NCBI GenBank assembly: GCA_947178505.1
Contig: CAMWYR010000017.1
Span: forward strand, 1-44,076
Length of the DNA stretch: 44,076 nt
Direction: 5' to 3'
Source of the DNA: an uncultured Muribaculaceae bacterium
GTDB taxonomy: Bacteria > Bacteroidota > Bacteroidia > Bacteroidales > Muribaculaceae
In this document: positions 32,901-40,629 of the stretch, in pieces
Layout: every line of letters begins with the position of its first letter
Numbering within the stretch: position 1 is the stretch's first letter
Notes under the pieces: model-generated
What the model was told of the DNA's origin: nothing
The model's input: only the letters and a program-made list of their open reading frames with translations
Database searches by the model: none
Made by a program: the position numbers and the translations under genes

Positions 32901-33768
32901 GCTGCGATTTCTGGCGTCCTATCTCGAATACGGCCCAGATGAACACTATGGTGAAGAGGGCGGCGTAAGCGAGGGCTCCGCTATTGAAGCTCTGATGGAA
33001 ACCGTTGACGAACAATAACTCGAACCGCTGAGCCATCTTGATGAAACCCGGCACGAGCCCGAAGAGCACAAGCGCAATTATGACAAACGACACCACAAGC
33101 GCAATGAGCGACTTGACGAGATTCATGTCTTTCCACTTGCGATAGCAGAACACGAGCACAATGGCCGGGATGCAGAGGAGGTTAAGCAGATGGACGGCGA
33201 TGCTGACGCCGATTATATAGGCTATCAGGATCAGATAGCGGTCGGATCCGGGATTATCTGCCCGGTTCTCCCATTTCAGGATAAGCCAGAACACGAGCGC
33301 CGTGCAGAATGATGAGAAAGCATAGACCTCACCCTCGACGGCCGAGAACCAGAATGTGTCGCTCCAGGTATAAGCCAGCGCGCCGACGACACCCGAGCCC
33401 ATTATCACAAGATATTGAGTGAGTGAGAGTTCGCGGTCGTCGCGCACGATGAGCCTTCGCGTAAGATGTGTGATTGTCCAGAACAGCAGCAGGATGGTCA
33501 GTGCGCTGAGCAACCCGCTCATGGCGTTGACCATTACGGATATATGGGCCGCATCGGTGGCAAAGTTTGCGAAGAAGCGGGCCGTGAGCATAAAGATAGG
33601 GTTACCCGGCGGGTGGCCTACCTCCAGTTTGTCGGCCTGAATGATAAATTCACCGCAGTCCCAGTAGGAGGCGGTCGGCTCCAGTGTGAGCCAGTAGGTA
33701 GCAAGAGCTATCACAAACATCACCCATCCGGTGACATTGTTGATAAGGTTGTATTTACGCGTAATCAT
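29941..33768 (-). CDS. DUF2723 polytopic membrane protein, probable glycosyltransferase
   Basis: 1275 residues. The first ~400 residues contain many membrane spans starting with WVMFVIALATYWLTLEPTASYWDCGEFI (the DUF2723 opening, with the acidic WDCGE motif typical of lipid-linked sugar transferases) and GHPPGNPIF. A further membrane block is at about 630-730, then a soluble C-terminal domain with a TPR-like stretch (KAGKSAEAADKYKKAIEVLDLI). The family includes human TMEM260, an O-mannosyltransferase, so a role in protein O-glycosylation is plausible. The ATG at 33768 (MITRKYNLINNVTGW) is preferred over 33834, which would overlap the -7 element. Confidence 0.8.
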   Translation of the reverse strand: MITRKYNLINNVTGWVMFVIALATYWLTLEPTASYWDCGEFIIQADKLEVGHPPGNPIFMLTARFFANFATDAAHISVMVNAMSGLLSALTILLLFWTITHLTRRLIVRDDRELSLTQYLVIMGSGVVGALAYTWSDTFWFSAVEGEVYAFSSFCTALVFWLILKWENRADNPGSDRYLILIAYIIGVSIAVHLLNLLCIPAIVLVFCYRKWKDMNLVKSLIALVVSFVIIALVLFGLVPGFIKMAQRFELLFVNGFHQSFNSGALAYAALFTIVFIWAVFEIGRQKSQLLIKLSVLAAVTLSGMLFMGSGWWFGWVLTILLAAWMFSPLWKRVSLRALNVCMWSIGVIFVGYSSYALILIRSSADTPMNQNSPDNVFDLASYLSREQYGETPLFYGETLNSTPQKRLLGWDADTVSYYEDGSPVILNIPRYEPVVDAGAPLYAKGVAGAVPKSENGFLTEAEKAENAALAARGGDYYVKRDYKPEARTVSELNMFFPRIYSRMHRRYYPNWVTLDTLPENVKELTAIDAASGERVPELDVQGEPFVNPATGLVSFPQKVAYRPTYAQNLQYFFNYQLIHMYMRYFMWNFAGRQNDVLNQGGELDAGNWISGIPFIDNARLGDQSLLPDDLGKDNQGHNVFYMLPLILGLIGLIWQSFEGRRGIEQFWVVFFLFFMTGIAIVLYLNQPPMQPRERDYAFAGSFYAYAIWIGLGVAGLWNLIKPWLGRYASVVAVVLGLVVPAQMVSQTWDDHDRSRRTAARDFAINYLESLEPNAIVFCNGDNDTFPLWYAQEVEGVRPDVKIVNLSYLASDWYANQQRKQSYEAEPIHFTAKPEDYAYGNLDVVLPGRDRSPADLLESLRFIYSGGGRDNGYGYPMLPSSVVSIPVNKKAAVERGLIAPQDTAELVNDIVIDLGNAPSVRDKGYVSLSELLMLDIIATNAAEGWPRPIYWCMTVGGEYHLGLSNYLRSVGMTHQLVPTYQEEQPARTDRAYDVVKNYRWGGADNPNPPYFDETARRMLVWTRTSMISVATEFVYEGDILTKAGKSAEAADKYKKAIEVLDLIAARLPERTWGYSVSTALSVPELYARAGEALGDKKAKEKALASLESSMKRFAQYLRYSRDISMRFGQAPLTLESRALPYQFYGFIKLYEQHGGDPRKVNDIISTTGFGREELKKYYESTYGGGTTEDVSDEELVNELGDYARVVNALAKMSPEEYASQSEDYRLVDSVFYQAFEQYKHHLGEDKLMSNPDIKSVDLERSRRIGALYDAAHPRQ

Positions 33769-33831
33769 CAAATTTCGATTCTGGTTGCGTTCAACTGTGC
33801 CCTTATAAGGTAAAGGGCGGCTATCAAATTG

Positions 33832-33863
33832 CAAAATTACTTAATATCTATCAAATAAGCAAA
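33832..33863 (-). promoter_or_regulatory. Promoter of the DUF2723-led array
   Basis: On the minus strand TTTG (33860-33863), a 20-nt spacer and TAATTTTG (33832-33839) match the consensus exactly. The start near 33825 leaves about 57 nt of leader. No other good promoter was seen within the array down to 22.6 kb. Confidence 0.65.
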
Positions 33864-33895
33864 CAAACTTTTTTCCGGCGACAGTTCGTTACCGG

Positions 33896-34903
33896 CTATC
33901 TCACCACAAATTTTCTGACTCTCCCACCCTTTCTGACAATGTAGATTCCGGGGGCGAGATGATCGGGATATCCTGCGACCTGAACACCACTGAGAGTGAA
34001 TATCTCCGCGCCCGTGGGAATTTCATCATCAGCCGGGGCTTCCACCCCGTCGTCAACGATATTGTAGAAGCGGATATTATCGATAAGCAGCTCGGAGGGC
34101 TCTTCGCCGCCTGCGAAGACCGTCATGCAGACGCGTATCCAGCGATTGTCGGCATACGCCGCGAGGGGATATTCGGATGTCTGATACATATCTGCCGGAG
34201 TGAGCCACTCCTCGCCTATCACATCATCGGCCGGATCAGTCACGGTGAGCCTGAGGAGGGGGGCGCCCGCAATGCAATCGGTGTCAAGGCTCATCATCGG
34301 CTCCAGATCAGCCTGCAGGGAAATCTTACCGGTCGTTATGGCGGCGATGTTGCCCGGCGCCACACCGCTGATAAGGAGTGCGCCCGCGTCGTCGTCAGAA
34401 CTCCGGTCGCAGATGCCGATCATCACGTCGGGGCCCGACGTCTCGGTCTCCAGATAACTTCCGGCGCGTCCGTCGGCGAAGCTCTCGGTGAAGGGCGGCC
34501 TGTAAGGAGCCCCCTTGAGCACGGAAAATATAGTGAGAGGCCCCTCTCCGGCACTGTTCTCCGCACTGATCGCGTAGTAGACCGGTTCCTGATCCCCTTC
34601 ACTGAGTCCGGGCACATCGATGTCTGTGCGCGAGCCCTTAAGATGCTTAATATACTGATACATCACATCCGTCGGCTGTCCCGCTTCGTAGATAAACAAT
34701 ACCTTGTAGAAATTGTAATAGACATCGCGCGTCACCACCTCACCGCCGTTCAGGCCGACTTTACTTACAGGCTTCCAATAGACGGATATATATGTTTCCT
34801 TGTCCACGATCGTGACACCGGAAACGGCCGCAGGCACATCGAGGGCCCGGGCAGTCAGGATTGCCGTCAGAGAGAGCAGGAGTGTAATTAATCTGATATG
34901 CAT
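33896..34903 (-). CDS. Secreted protein with type IX sorting tail
   Basis: 335 residues. A signal peptide covers 1-20 (LITLLLSLTAILTARA). A fibronectin-III-like beta domain follows (VSGVTIVDKETYISVYWKPVS, then VYYAISAENSAGEGP, about 24-125), then a jelly-roll-like region (about 140-285). The tail from about 295 (AEIFTLSGVQVAGYPDHLAPGIYIVRKGGRVRKFVVR) is a typical Por/type IX C-terminal sorting domain. It is likely delivered to the cell surface. No catalytic motif was recognised. It stands between the secG terminator and the DUF2723 promoter. Confidence 0.75.
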   Translation of the reverse strand: MHIRLITLLLSLTAILTARALDVPAAVSGVTIVDKETYISVYWKPVSKVGLNGGEVVTRDVYYNFYKVLFIYEAGQPTDVMYQYIKHLKGSRTDIDVPGLSEGDQEPVYYAISAENSAGEGPLTIFSVLKGAPYRPPFTESFADGRAGSYLETETSGPDVMIGICDRSSDDDAGALLISGVAPGNIAAITTGKISLQADLEPMMSLDTDCIAGAPLLRLTVTDPADDVIGEEWLTPADMYQTSEYPLAAYADNRWIRVCMTVFAGGEEPSELLIDNIRFYNIVDDGVEAPADDEIPTGAEIFTLSGVQVAGYPDHLAPGIYIVRKGGRVRKFVVR

Positions 34904-34924
34904 TAGTCAAGCTTGAATGATAAA

Positions 34925-34966
34925 ACGACAAGGCGCATCGAGCCACACGGGGCAGGATGCGTCTTG
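34925..34966 (-). terminator. Terminator after secG
   Basis: CAAGGCGCATC (34929-34939) pairs with GATGCGTCTTG (34956-34966), with one G-T wobble. On the minus strand a TCGTTTT tail follows. Confidence 0.7.
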
Positions 34967-34993
34967 CGTAAAGCGTAATGCCTCCCTTTTCTT

Positions 34994-35326
34994 TTACTTG
35001 GCGGGAGTCTGAGCGGGAGCTGCAGGAAGCGCGTTAGTGGGCGCGGGAGCCGCACTGCTGGGAGCCGGAGCGGCTGCAGGAGTGATGGCTGAAACATTCA
35101 CCGGAGTCTTCACTGCGAATGATGCGGAGATTGAGCACACCAAGATGAAGCCTGCAAGTGTCCATGTCGCTTTTTCTATGAAGTCGGTGGTCTTTCGATA
35201 ACCGAGGTACTGATTACCGCTTGAATAGTCAGAGGCAAGACCACCCCCTTTAGACTTCTGGATGAGCACGGCGCCGATGAGAAGCACGGCGGCGATTACG
35301 ATGAGAATGCAAAGAAAGATATACAT
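34994..35326 (-). CDS. secG: Preprotein translocase subunit SecG
   Basis: 110 residues. Two membrane segments, 1-23 (MYIFLCILIVIAAVLLIGAVLIQ) and 52-71 (ATWTLAGFILVCSISASFAV), flank the conserved cytoplasmic loop QKSKGGGLASDYSSGNQYLGYRKTTDFIEK. SecG assists SecYE and SecA in export through the inner membrane. The C-terminus is extended by about 38 residues rich in Ala and Pro (SSAAPAPTNALPAAPAQTPA), which is absent from typical SecG and probably unstructured. It is the last gene of the sigma-54 activator/lptE cluster, 68 nt after the previous gene. Confidence 0.92.
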   Translation of the reverse strand: MYIFLCILIVIAAVLLIGAVLIQKSKGGGLASDYSSGNQYLGYRKTTDFIEKATWTLAGFILVCSISASFAVKTPVNVSAITPAAAPAPSSAAPAPTNALPAAPAQTPAK

Positions 35327-35394
35327 ATCCTTTAAAAATTGTTAAAATTCGTGTTGGGCCAGTCTGAATTCCCGATTTTAAGGAGCGAAGTGGC

Positions 35395-36078
35395 TCATTT
35401 CTCCCCTTTTTCCTGATTTTTTATCAATTTCTCGAGAAATCGGATTTGGTATGCAAAGTAAATACTTTTTTTTGGATTATTCAAACTTAATTCATTAATA
35501 ATTTCCAATGCTTTGCGATAGTTTTTGTTTTTGACCATCAGGCGGAAGAGCGCCTCTGACAGTTCGGGTCCGGGGAGGGGAGCCGGTTCGGGAACGGGCT
35601 CTGATTTCGGGGCGCTTTCGTTGCATGCGGAGGCAGGGCGGCGGGGCGTGGCCACTTTCGGGGGCACGGCAGCGAGGAAGGCTGTAATTGCGTCGCTTGT
35701 GGCATCGGATTGCTCCTCACTATCGGGGGCATTTTCCTCCGACAGCGGATCCCCTTCCTCAGCGGCTATCATGGAGGCATAGTCAACAGGAGCGGCAGCC
35801 ACGATAGCCTCGATATCGGGAGCGGCGGCAGCCCTCTCTGATGAGAACCGGGTGATGAACGTGTCGATAGTCTGCCCCGTGGAGAGCTCGGGCAGCTTCA
35901 TGTCGGGATAGAATTCGGCGAATTCCGCCGGATCCACGCCTATGATCGTGCGGAGGGCTGCCTCATCACCGACATTGGCGGCTATGAAGCGTATCAGGCG
36001 CACGCGCTCTTCGCCCGTGGCTTCGGGTAGCGCGTCGATTGCCGGATTGATGAAGTATGGAGGATTGGGTGCTGACAT
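35395..36078 (-). CDS. Hypothetical helical protein of the lptE-secG cluster
   Basis: 227 residues, no recognised family. The N-terminus (about 1-80) is helical with conserved-looking blocks (FINPAIDALPEATGEERVRLIRFI). The middle (about 85-170) is a low-complexity Ala/Pro/Glu/Ser linker (PVPEPAPLPGPE). The C-terminal helical hairpin ALFRLMVKNKNYRKALEIINELSLNNPKKSIYFAYQIRFLEKLI resembles a single TPR. No signal peptide. In other Bacteroidales a similar gene sits between lptE and secG. A protein-interaction role is possible. The DNA of the C-terminal helix region is AT-richer than the linker. Confidence 0.7.
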   Translation of the reverse strand: MSAPNPPYFINPAIDALPEATGEERVRLIRFIAANVGDEAALRTIIGVDPAEFAEFYPDMKLPELSTGQTIDTFITRFSSERAAAAPDIEAIVAAAPVDYASMIAAEEGDPLSEENAPDSEEQSDATSDAITAFLAAVPPKVATPRRPASACNESAPKSEPVPEPAPLPGPELSEALFRLMVKNKNYRKALEIINELSLNNPKKSIYFAYQIRFLEKLIKNQEKGEK

Positions 36079-36118
36079 GGTCGGGCGGGGCTTTGATGAC
36101 GTGGGGGTTGGAGTCTGT

Positions 36119-36664
36119 TTACCAGTTACCGAACGTGGCGTTGAAGATGAGGTTCACGAGTTCCTCGCTGATCTGCTGGCACAAGTCGTCCTGGATATCG
36201 GTGAGCATGATCGAGGAGTCAAACTGCCGATAAGCCGAGAAGGTCTGGTCGACGTCATTTGCAGGATTCTTATTGTCGGTATATTTTACGTGGACCGTAA
36301 TTGTGAGTCGGGTCTCGGTAGCGTAGGCATCTGTGCCGACTGCCTGGGGAGTGAGGGAGTAGCCGGTGATTTCGCCTTCAAGCTTTAGATCGGCATTATT
36401 GGAATCGACTTCCTGGAGCTTCGTGTTGCGCGTCACATAGTTCATAAGTTCATTCTCGAATGTCTGCTGCAGCGGCGGGTATACGAGCGAAGCGCGAATG
36501 GGGAAATTGCCGATATCCACGGTCTTGTATATGTCGTAATTGAGGGCGGAGCCGTTGAGTGTGTATGTAGGCACGCAGCCGGCCATCATGAATGCTCCGG
36601 CGATGGCAAGAAGCATCGCTGCCATATTAGATAGGAGGCCGGCCCTTTTTGCTTTAGGCTTCAT
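36119..36664 (-). CDS. lptE: LPS assembly lipoprotein LptE-like
   Basis: 181 residues. A signal peptide ends in a lipobox (FMMAGC) with the lipidated cysteine at residue 30, so it is an outer-membrane lipoprotein. The mature part has PTYTLNGSALNYDIYKTVDIGNF, TFENELMNYVTRNTKLQEVDSNNADLKLEGEITGYSLTP, then TVHVKYTD, the pattern of the Bacteroidetes LptE family that plugs LptD in LPS insertion. It overlaps the sigma-54 activator by 11 nt at its start, indicating co-transcription. Confidence 0.85.
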   Translation of the reverse strand: MKPKAKRAGLLSNMAAMLLAIAGAFMMAGCVPTYTLNGSALNYDIYKTVDIGNFPIRASLVYPPLQQTFENELMNYVTRNTKLQEVDSNNADLKLEGEITGYSLTPQAVGTDAYATETRLTITVHVKYTDNKNPANDVDQTFSAYRQFDSSIMLTDIQDDLCQQISEELVNLIFNATFGNW

Positions 36665-37853
36665 ATTCCTGCAGTTTGCGATAGAGGGTTCTGACTGAGA
36701 TATTCAGGTCTTCGGCTGTCTTACGCTTGTTGCCGTTGTTGCGTGCGAGCGTATCGAGCACGGTCTGCTTCTCAGCTTCTTCAATTGTGGTGGGAGCTGC
36801 ATTTCTGATTACATCCACCTCGGGATATTTCACAAGGGAGGTGACAGAAGACACCGGCTCGAACGCGGCGGGGTCACCTGCATCGGCATTACGCCCCTCT
36901 ACCTTGCGGCGGAGCTGATCGACCTCGGTGCGCAGTGAGAGCACGAGTTGCCAAAGCATCTTGCGCTCGGCCTCATAATCGGCGGGATGGGGCTGAACGG
37001 TGGGGGTAGCGAGCCCGGAGCGGTCGAGCGGAAGAAGCTCGAGCAGCTGGTCGCGGCTCACCTCGCGGCCAGCCTCGAAGAGTGCGAGTTGGTCGACGAT
37101 GTTCTTAAGCTGGCGCACATTTCCGGGCCAGCGGTAGAGTTCCATTGATCTCACCGCCTCTTCAGAGAAGGTGATGGGCTCGGTCATGTATTTGCGCGAG
37201 AAATCGGATGCGAATTTGCGTGCGAGCAGGTGGATGTCGTCGCCCCGGTCGTGGAGATCGGGCACCTCAATACGGATTGTGGAAAGGCGATAGTAGAGAT
37301 CCTCGCGGAATTTACCTTTCTTTACGGCCTCGAGAAGATCAACGTTTGTGGCGGCGACGATTCTGACATCAGTCTTCTGCACTGTTGAGCTTCCGACTTT
37401 TAGGAATTCACCCGTTTCGAGCACGCGAAGGAGGCGAGCCTGGGTGGTGAGCGGAAGTTCGGCCACCTCATCAAGGAAGAGTGTGCCTCCGTCGGCCTCT
37501 TCAAAATAGCCCTTACGGGCTGCGATGGCGCCTGTGAAGGACCCTTTTTCATGACCGAATAACTCACTGTCGATCGTGCCCTCGGGGATGGCACCACAGT
37601 TTACGGCTATATATTTTTTGTGTTTACGGGCACCGAACTGATGGATAATCTTAGGGAAGAATTCCTTTCCGGCGCCGCTTTCGCCCGTGACAAGCACCGA
37701 CAGGTCGATCGGGGCGACTCTGATTGCGCGCTCTATGGCAGCGATCAGAGCCGGCGAATTACCGATAATTCCGAAGCGTTGCTTTGCCTGCATCACTTCG
37801 GGCGATAGCTCCGGGCGGTCGGCAGGAAGGGTGGTTTTGCGCTGATTGGACAT
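36654..37853 (-). CDS. Sigma-54-dependent transcriptional activator without receiver domain
   Basis: 399 residues. There is only a short N-terminal tail before the AAA+ domain (about 28-265): Walker A GESGAGKE at 57-64, GSFTGA loop (104-109; the sigma-54 contact loop, GAFTGA in most members) and Walker B LFLDEV at 125-130. A linker precedes the C-terminal Fis-type helix-turn-helix (about 355-398: VLDTLARNNGNKRKTAEDLNISVRTLYRKLQEY). Lacking a sensor domain, it may be controlled by abundance or partner proteins. It leads the lptE cluster, overlapping it by 11 nt. Targets are not known; no -24/-12 site was identified in the window. Confidence 0.88.
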   Translation of the reverse strand: MSNQRKTTLPADRPELSPEVMQAKQRFGIIGNSPALIAAIERAIRVAPIDLSVLVTGESGAGKEFFPKIIHQFGARKHKKYIAVNCGAIPEGTIDSELFGHEKGSFTGAIAARKGYFEEADGGTLFLDEVAELPLTTQARLLRVLETGEFLKVGSSTVQKTDVRIVAATNVDLLEAVKKGKFREDLYYRLSTIRIEVPDLHDRGDDIHLLARKFASDFSRKYMTEPITFSEEAVRSMELYRWPGNVRQLKNIVDQLALFEAGREVSRDQLLELLPLDRSGLATPTVQPHPADYEAERKMLWQLVLSLRTEVDQLRRKVEGRNADAGDPAAFEPVSSVTSLVKYPEVDVIRNAAPTTIEEAEKQTVLDTLARNNGNKRKTAEDLNISVRTLYRKLQEYEA

Positions 37854-37889
37854 TCTCTTATCTGGGTGATATTACGGAGATGAATTTCA

Positions 37890-38801
37890 TTACTTATACA
37901 TGTCGCGCAGGGCGTAGGTGCGCTCGCGAATCATCGCTCCGAATTCTTCGAGACTCTTATACTTGGCCTGCTCTTCGGGCATGATGGGCTCTCCGACGCT
38001 TATGTGCATCTCTTTACCGGTCTTGTTGAAGAGTTCGCGGGGGAGACGGAGCGTGCGGATTCGCCAGTCGATCATGCCGAGTATGTTGAAGAAAGCGGAG
38101 TTATGGTCGTGGAAATAGATAGGAATCACGGGCACCTTCATCTGCTTGATTAGCTTTACGATGGATGGTTGCCATTCGCGGTCGGAAACACGGAGATTGC
38201 GATGCACTTTCGATACGGCTCCTGCAGGGAAGAACCCTACGGGATGACCCGACTTGATACGCGACATCGCCTCACGGATTCCCTGCATGGTGACTGCTTT
38301 TTTGTCGGGATCGTCGCTGGAGGAGGGGTCGACAGCGATGAACGACGGCCGCATGGCCGTGATATGGTTGAGGAAGAGATTGACCATTACCTTGAAATCG
38401 GAGCGGTGACGGCCGACGATATCGATGAGCATGATTCCGTCGAGCGCACCGAGGGGATGGTTGCTGACGGTGATGAAGGCTCCTTCGGGGAAGCGGTCGA
38501 GCACTTCCTCGTTGTCAATGCGCTTACGGATGCGGTAGCAGTCGTCGATGAGCAGATTCGCGAAGGGCAATCCGCTGGTATAGCAATATTTGCTATGCAC
38601 TGCGTTACATTTGTCGATAATGAGCCATCTCATGATAGTCTCGACGAGTTTCCGGTGGCCCTTGAAGATGGGGGCCATATCCACCACATCATCGTAGGTG
38701 ATCAGGTCGGGGCGCACTCCCGGCGGACAAGGACGCCCGTCAGTGCTGTAGTATCGGGGAGCGGTTTCCTCCATTTTTTCCTCTGTTTCTTTCTTTTCCA
38801 T
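37890..38801 (-). CDS. Lysophospholipid/1-acylglycerol-3-phosphate-type acyltransferase
   Basis: 303 residues. Acyltransferase signature FITVSNHPLGALDGIMLIDIVG carries the catalytic His and Asp (NHPLGALDG, H and D separated by five residues), followed by FKVMVNLFLNHI, FIAVDPSSS, GHPVGFFPAGAVS (the substrate-binding PxG-type block) and VPVIPIYFHDHNS. It probably acylates lysophospholipid or an acyl-glycerol precursor, or makes an ornithine-lipid-type product, at the inner membrane. The start at 38801 (MEKKETEEKMEE) sits downstream of a perfect promoter; the in-frame start at 38846 would be upstream of it. Divergent from the portal gene. Confidence 0.85.
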   Translation of the reverse strand: MEKKETEEKMEETAPRYYSTDGRPCPPGVRPDLITYDDVVDMAPIFKGHRKLVETIMRWLIIDKCNAVHSKYCYTSGLPFANLLIDDCYRIRKRIDNEEVLDRFPEGAFITVSNHPLGALDGIMLIDIVGRHRSDFKVMVNLFLNHITAMRPSFIAVDPSSSDDPDKKAVTMQGIREAMSRIKSGHPVGFFPAGAVSKVHRNLRVSDREWQPSIVKLIKQMKVPVIPIYFHDHNSAFFNILGMIDWRIRTLRLPRELFNKTGKEMHISVGEPIMPEEQAKYKSLEEFGAMIRERTYALRDMYK

Positions 38802-38809
38802 ACAATTTA

Positions 38810-38841
38810 CAAATTTACAATAAAAAACCCGAATTGGCAAA
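38810..38841 (-). promoter_or_regulatory. Promoter of the acyltransferase gene
   Basis: On the minus strand TTTG (38838-38841), a 20-nt spacer and TAAATTTG (38810-38817), an exact consensus. It fires away from the divergent portal-like gene. For the latter only a weak TAATTTCG at 38889-38896 is seen. Confidence 0.65.
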
Positions 38842-38908
38842 TTCACACCTTTGGATGGCGATAAGGTTACGGGGTAAATCAGTCCGGCTAATTTCGCGAG
38901 AAAAAACG

Positions 38909-40504
38909 ATGGAAAATCAGTCAGTTACCCCCCGCGCCTCATTTGCGGAACGGGATGTCGCCCTGCTTGAGCGGGCCTCAGTGTGTAATGATTCATTGCG
39001 TGGCTTCCGCCAGGAGCGGGAGCGTTGCAAGCGGTTCACATACGGCGATCAATGGATTGATCCTGTGGAAGACTCGGGCGCGTCAATGCGTGAGGAGGAG
39101 TATATACGTCGCCAGGGGAACGTACCTCTTAAGAACAACCTGATACGCCGGCTCGTTCGCAATGTGCTGGGAGTTTATCGCGATCGTATGGAGATGCCGC
39201 GATGCGTTGCGCGTGATCCGGCGGAATGTCCGATGGCGGCCACGGTGAATGTCCTTCTTAGTTATAACGCCGAAGCCAATCGCCTTGATGAGTTGTATGC
39301 GCGCTCGATGGAGGAATTTTTGATCAGCGGGCTGGTAGTGCATAAGAAATGGTACGGGCCTCGCGGAGGCGTGTCCGACTGTCATACGGATATGATCTCG
39401 CCGGAGCGTTTCTTTTTCGACACGTCGAGCCGCGATGTGCGTGGCAACGATGTGGCGATGGTGGGGGAAGTGCATGAGATGGCTTTTGATGAGCTGTGCG
39501 CCACGTTTGCCCGGAAGCCGGAGGATATCGTAAGGCTGTCGCAGATTTTTGGTGCGCCTCTGACGGAGAGCCGTACTGCGTGCCGGGTGATAGAGGTGTG
39601 GGAGAGACGTCGCCCGATGCGGCTCAGATGTCACGACCGTCTGCATGGACGCAGTCTGGAACTTGACTCCTCGAAAATAGCAGCGATCGAGCGGCTGAAC
39701 GCACGCCGGAGGTCGGAACTCCTTCCGGAGATGGAGATGGAATGGGTGTTTGACGACGTGTGGCAATATTTTTTTCTGGCTCCTGATGCTACCGTGCTTT
39801 CGCGCGGGACCTCACCCTACGCTCACGGCAGCCATCCTTATGTGTTCAAGGCCTACCCCTATGTCGACGGGGAGATTCATTCGTTCGTGAGCGACATAAT
39901 CGATCAGCAGAAACTGACCAACCGTCTGATTTCAATGTACGACTGGATTCTGCGGGCGTCGGCGAAGGGCGTGCTGCTGTTTCCCGAGGGCTCTCTTCCC
40001 GATGGGGTCGACATCAATGATGTTGCCGAAGAATGGAGCCGTTTCAATGGAGTGATTGTTTTCCGTCCTCGCCCCGGGGTACCTCTACCGCAGCAGGTGA
40101 GTTCGAAGTCGGCCGATATCGGCATCACTCAGTTGCTTGAGATTCAGATGAAGATGATGGAGGATATATCGGGAGTGAACGGAGCGCTGCAGGGGCGCGT
40201 GGAGAGCGGGGCCATGAGCGGCACGCTTTATGACAGTCAGACGCGCAACTCACTGACGGCCTTATCGGATATCCTGCGCAGTTTCAATGATTTCACGCGG
40301 CGTGCCACCGCTGTCGATGCCTCCAATCTGCGGCAGTTTTATTCGCAGGCGCGGATTGAGGCTATCGTGGGTGGCCGTCCCGGATTCGCATGTGCGCTCG
40401 ATGAGTCACGCAATTTCTTTTTCTCAGGTTTTGATTTCTCCGTCATCACTCCTGCGGAGAATGAGCCACAAGGGGGAAATGTCGTGTCTGAGAGCGCTGA
40501 ATGA
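38909..40504 (+). CDS. Phage portal-like protein, isolated between chromosomal genes
   Basis: Intact 531-residue protein. Portal features: a helical N-terminus with RFTYGDQWIDP, EEEYIRRQGNVPLKNNLIRRLVRNVLGVYRDR (about 55-95), a clip/wing region with FLISGLVVHKKWYG and MISPERFFFDTSSRDVRGNDV, a stem helix region FVSDIIDQQKLTNRLISMYDWIL, and a crown-like helical part with SADIGITQLLEIQMKMMEDISGVNGALQGR and GTLYDSQTRNSLTALSDILRSF. The pattern is that of portals of Bacteroidetes tailed phages, including crAss-like ones. It is 19 kb from the capsid-like cassette, has no phage neighbour, and stands between an acyltransferase and a sugar transporter. No frameshift is visible. The ATG at 38909 is preferred over 38834. 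Confidence 0.65.
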   Translation: MENQSVTPRASFAERDVALLERASVCNDSLRGFRQERERCKRFTYGDQWIDPVEDSGASMREEEYIRRQGNVPLKNNLIRRLVRNVLGVYRDRMEMPRCVARDPAECPMAATVNVLLSYNAEANRLDELYARSMEEFLISGLVVHKKWYGPRGGVSDCHTDMISPERFFFDTSSRDVRGNDVAMVGEVHEMAFDELCATFARKPEDIVRLSQIFGAPLTESRTACRVIEVWERRRPMRLRCHDRLHGRSLELDSSKIAAIERLNARRRSELLPEMEMEWVFDDVWQYFFLAPDATVLSRGTSPYAHGSHPYVFKAYPYVDGEIHSFVSDIIDQQKLTNRLISMYDWILRASAKGVLLFPEGSLPDGVDINDVAEEWSRFNGVIVFRPRPGVPLPQQVSSKSADIGITQLLEIQMKMMEDISGVNGALQGRVESGAMSGTLYDSQTRNSLTALSDILRSFNDFTRRATAVDASNLRQFYSQARIEAIVGGRPGFACALDESRNFFFSGFDFSVITPAENEPQGGNVVSESAE

Positions 40505-40629
40505 GAGGGATACCGACAGGGAGGGGGCGAACCAAACATCAGGTTTTTTAGTTATATTAACAAATTGGACACTGCGGGGGCCACTATCGCCGTAGTGCAT
40601 ATATGTATCAACTATAACAGTTCCCGATT

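Noticed and set aside
33959..34891. 310-codon open frame antisense to the secreted sorting-tail gene
   Set aside because: The sense frame has a signal peptide and a type IX tail; the antisense product shows no coherent features.
36654..37853. Reading the sigma-54 activator as a full response regulator
   Set aside because: Only about 28 residues precede the AAA+ domain, too short for a receiver domain.
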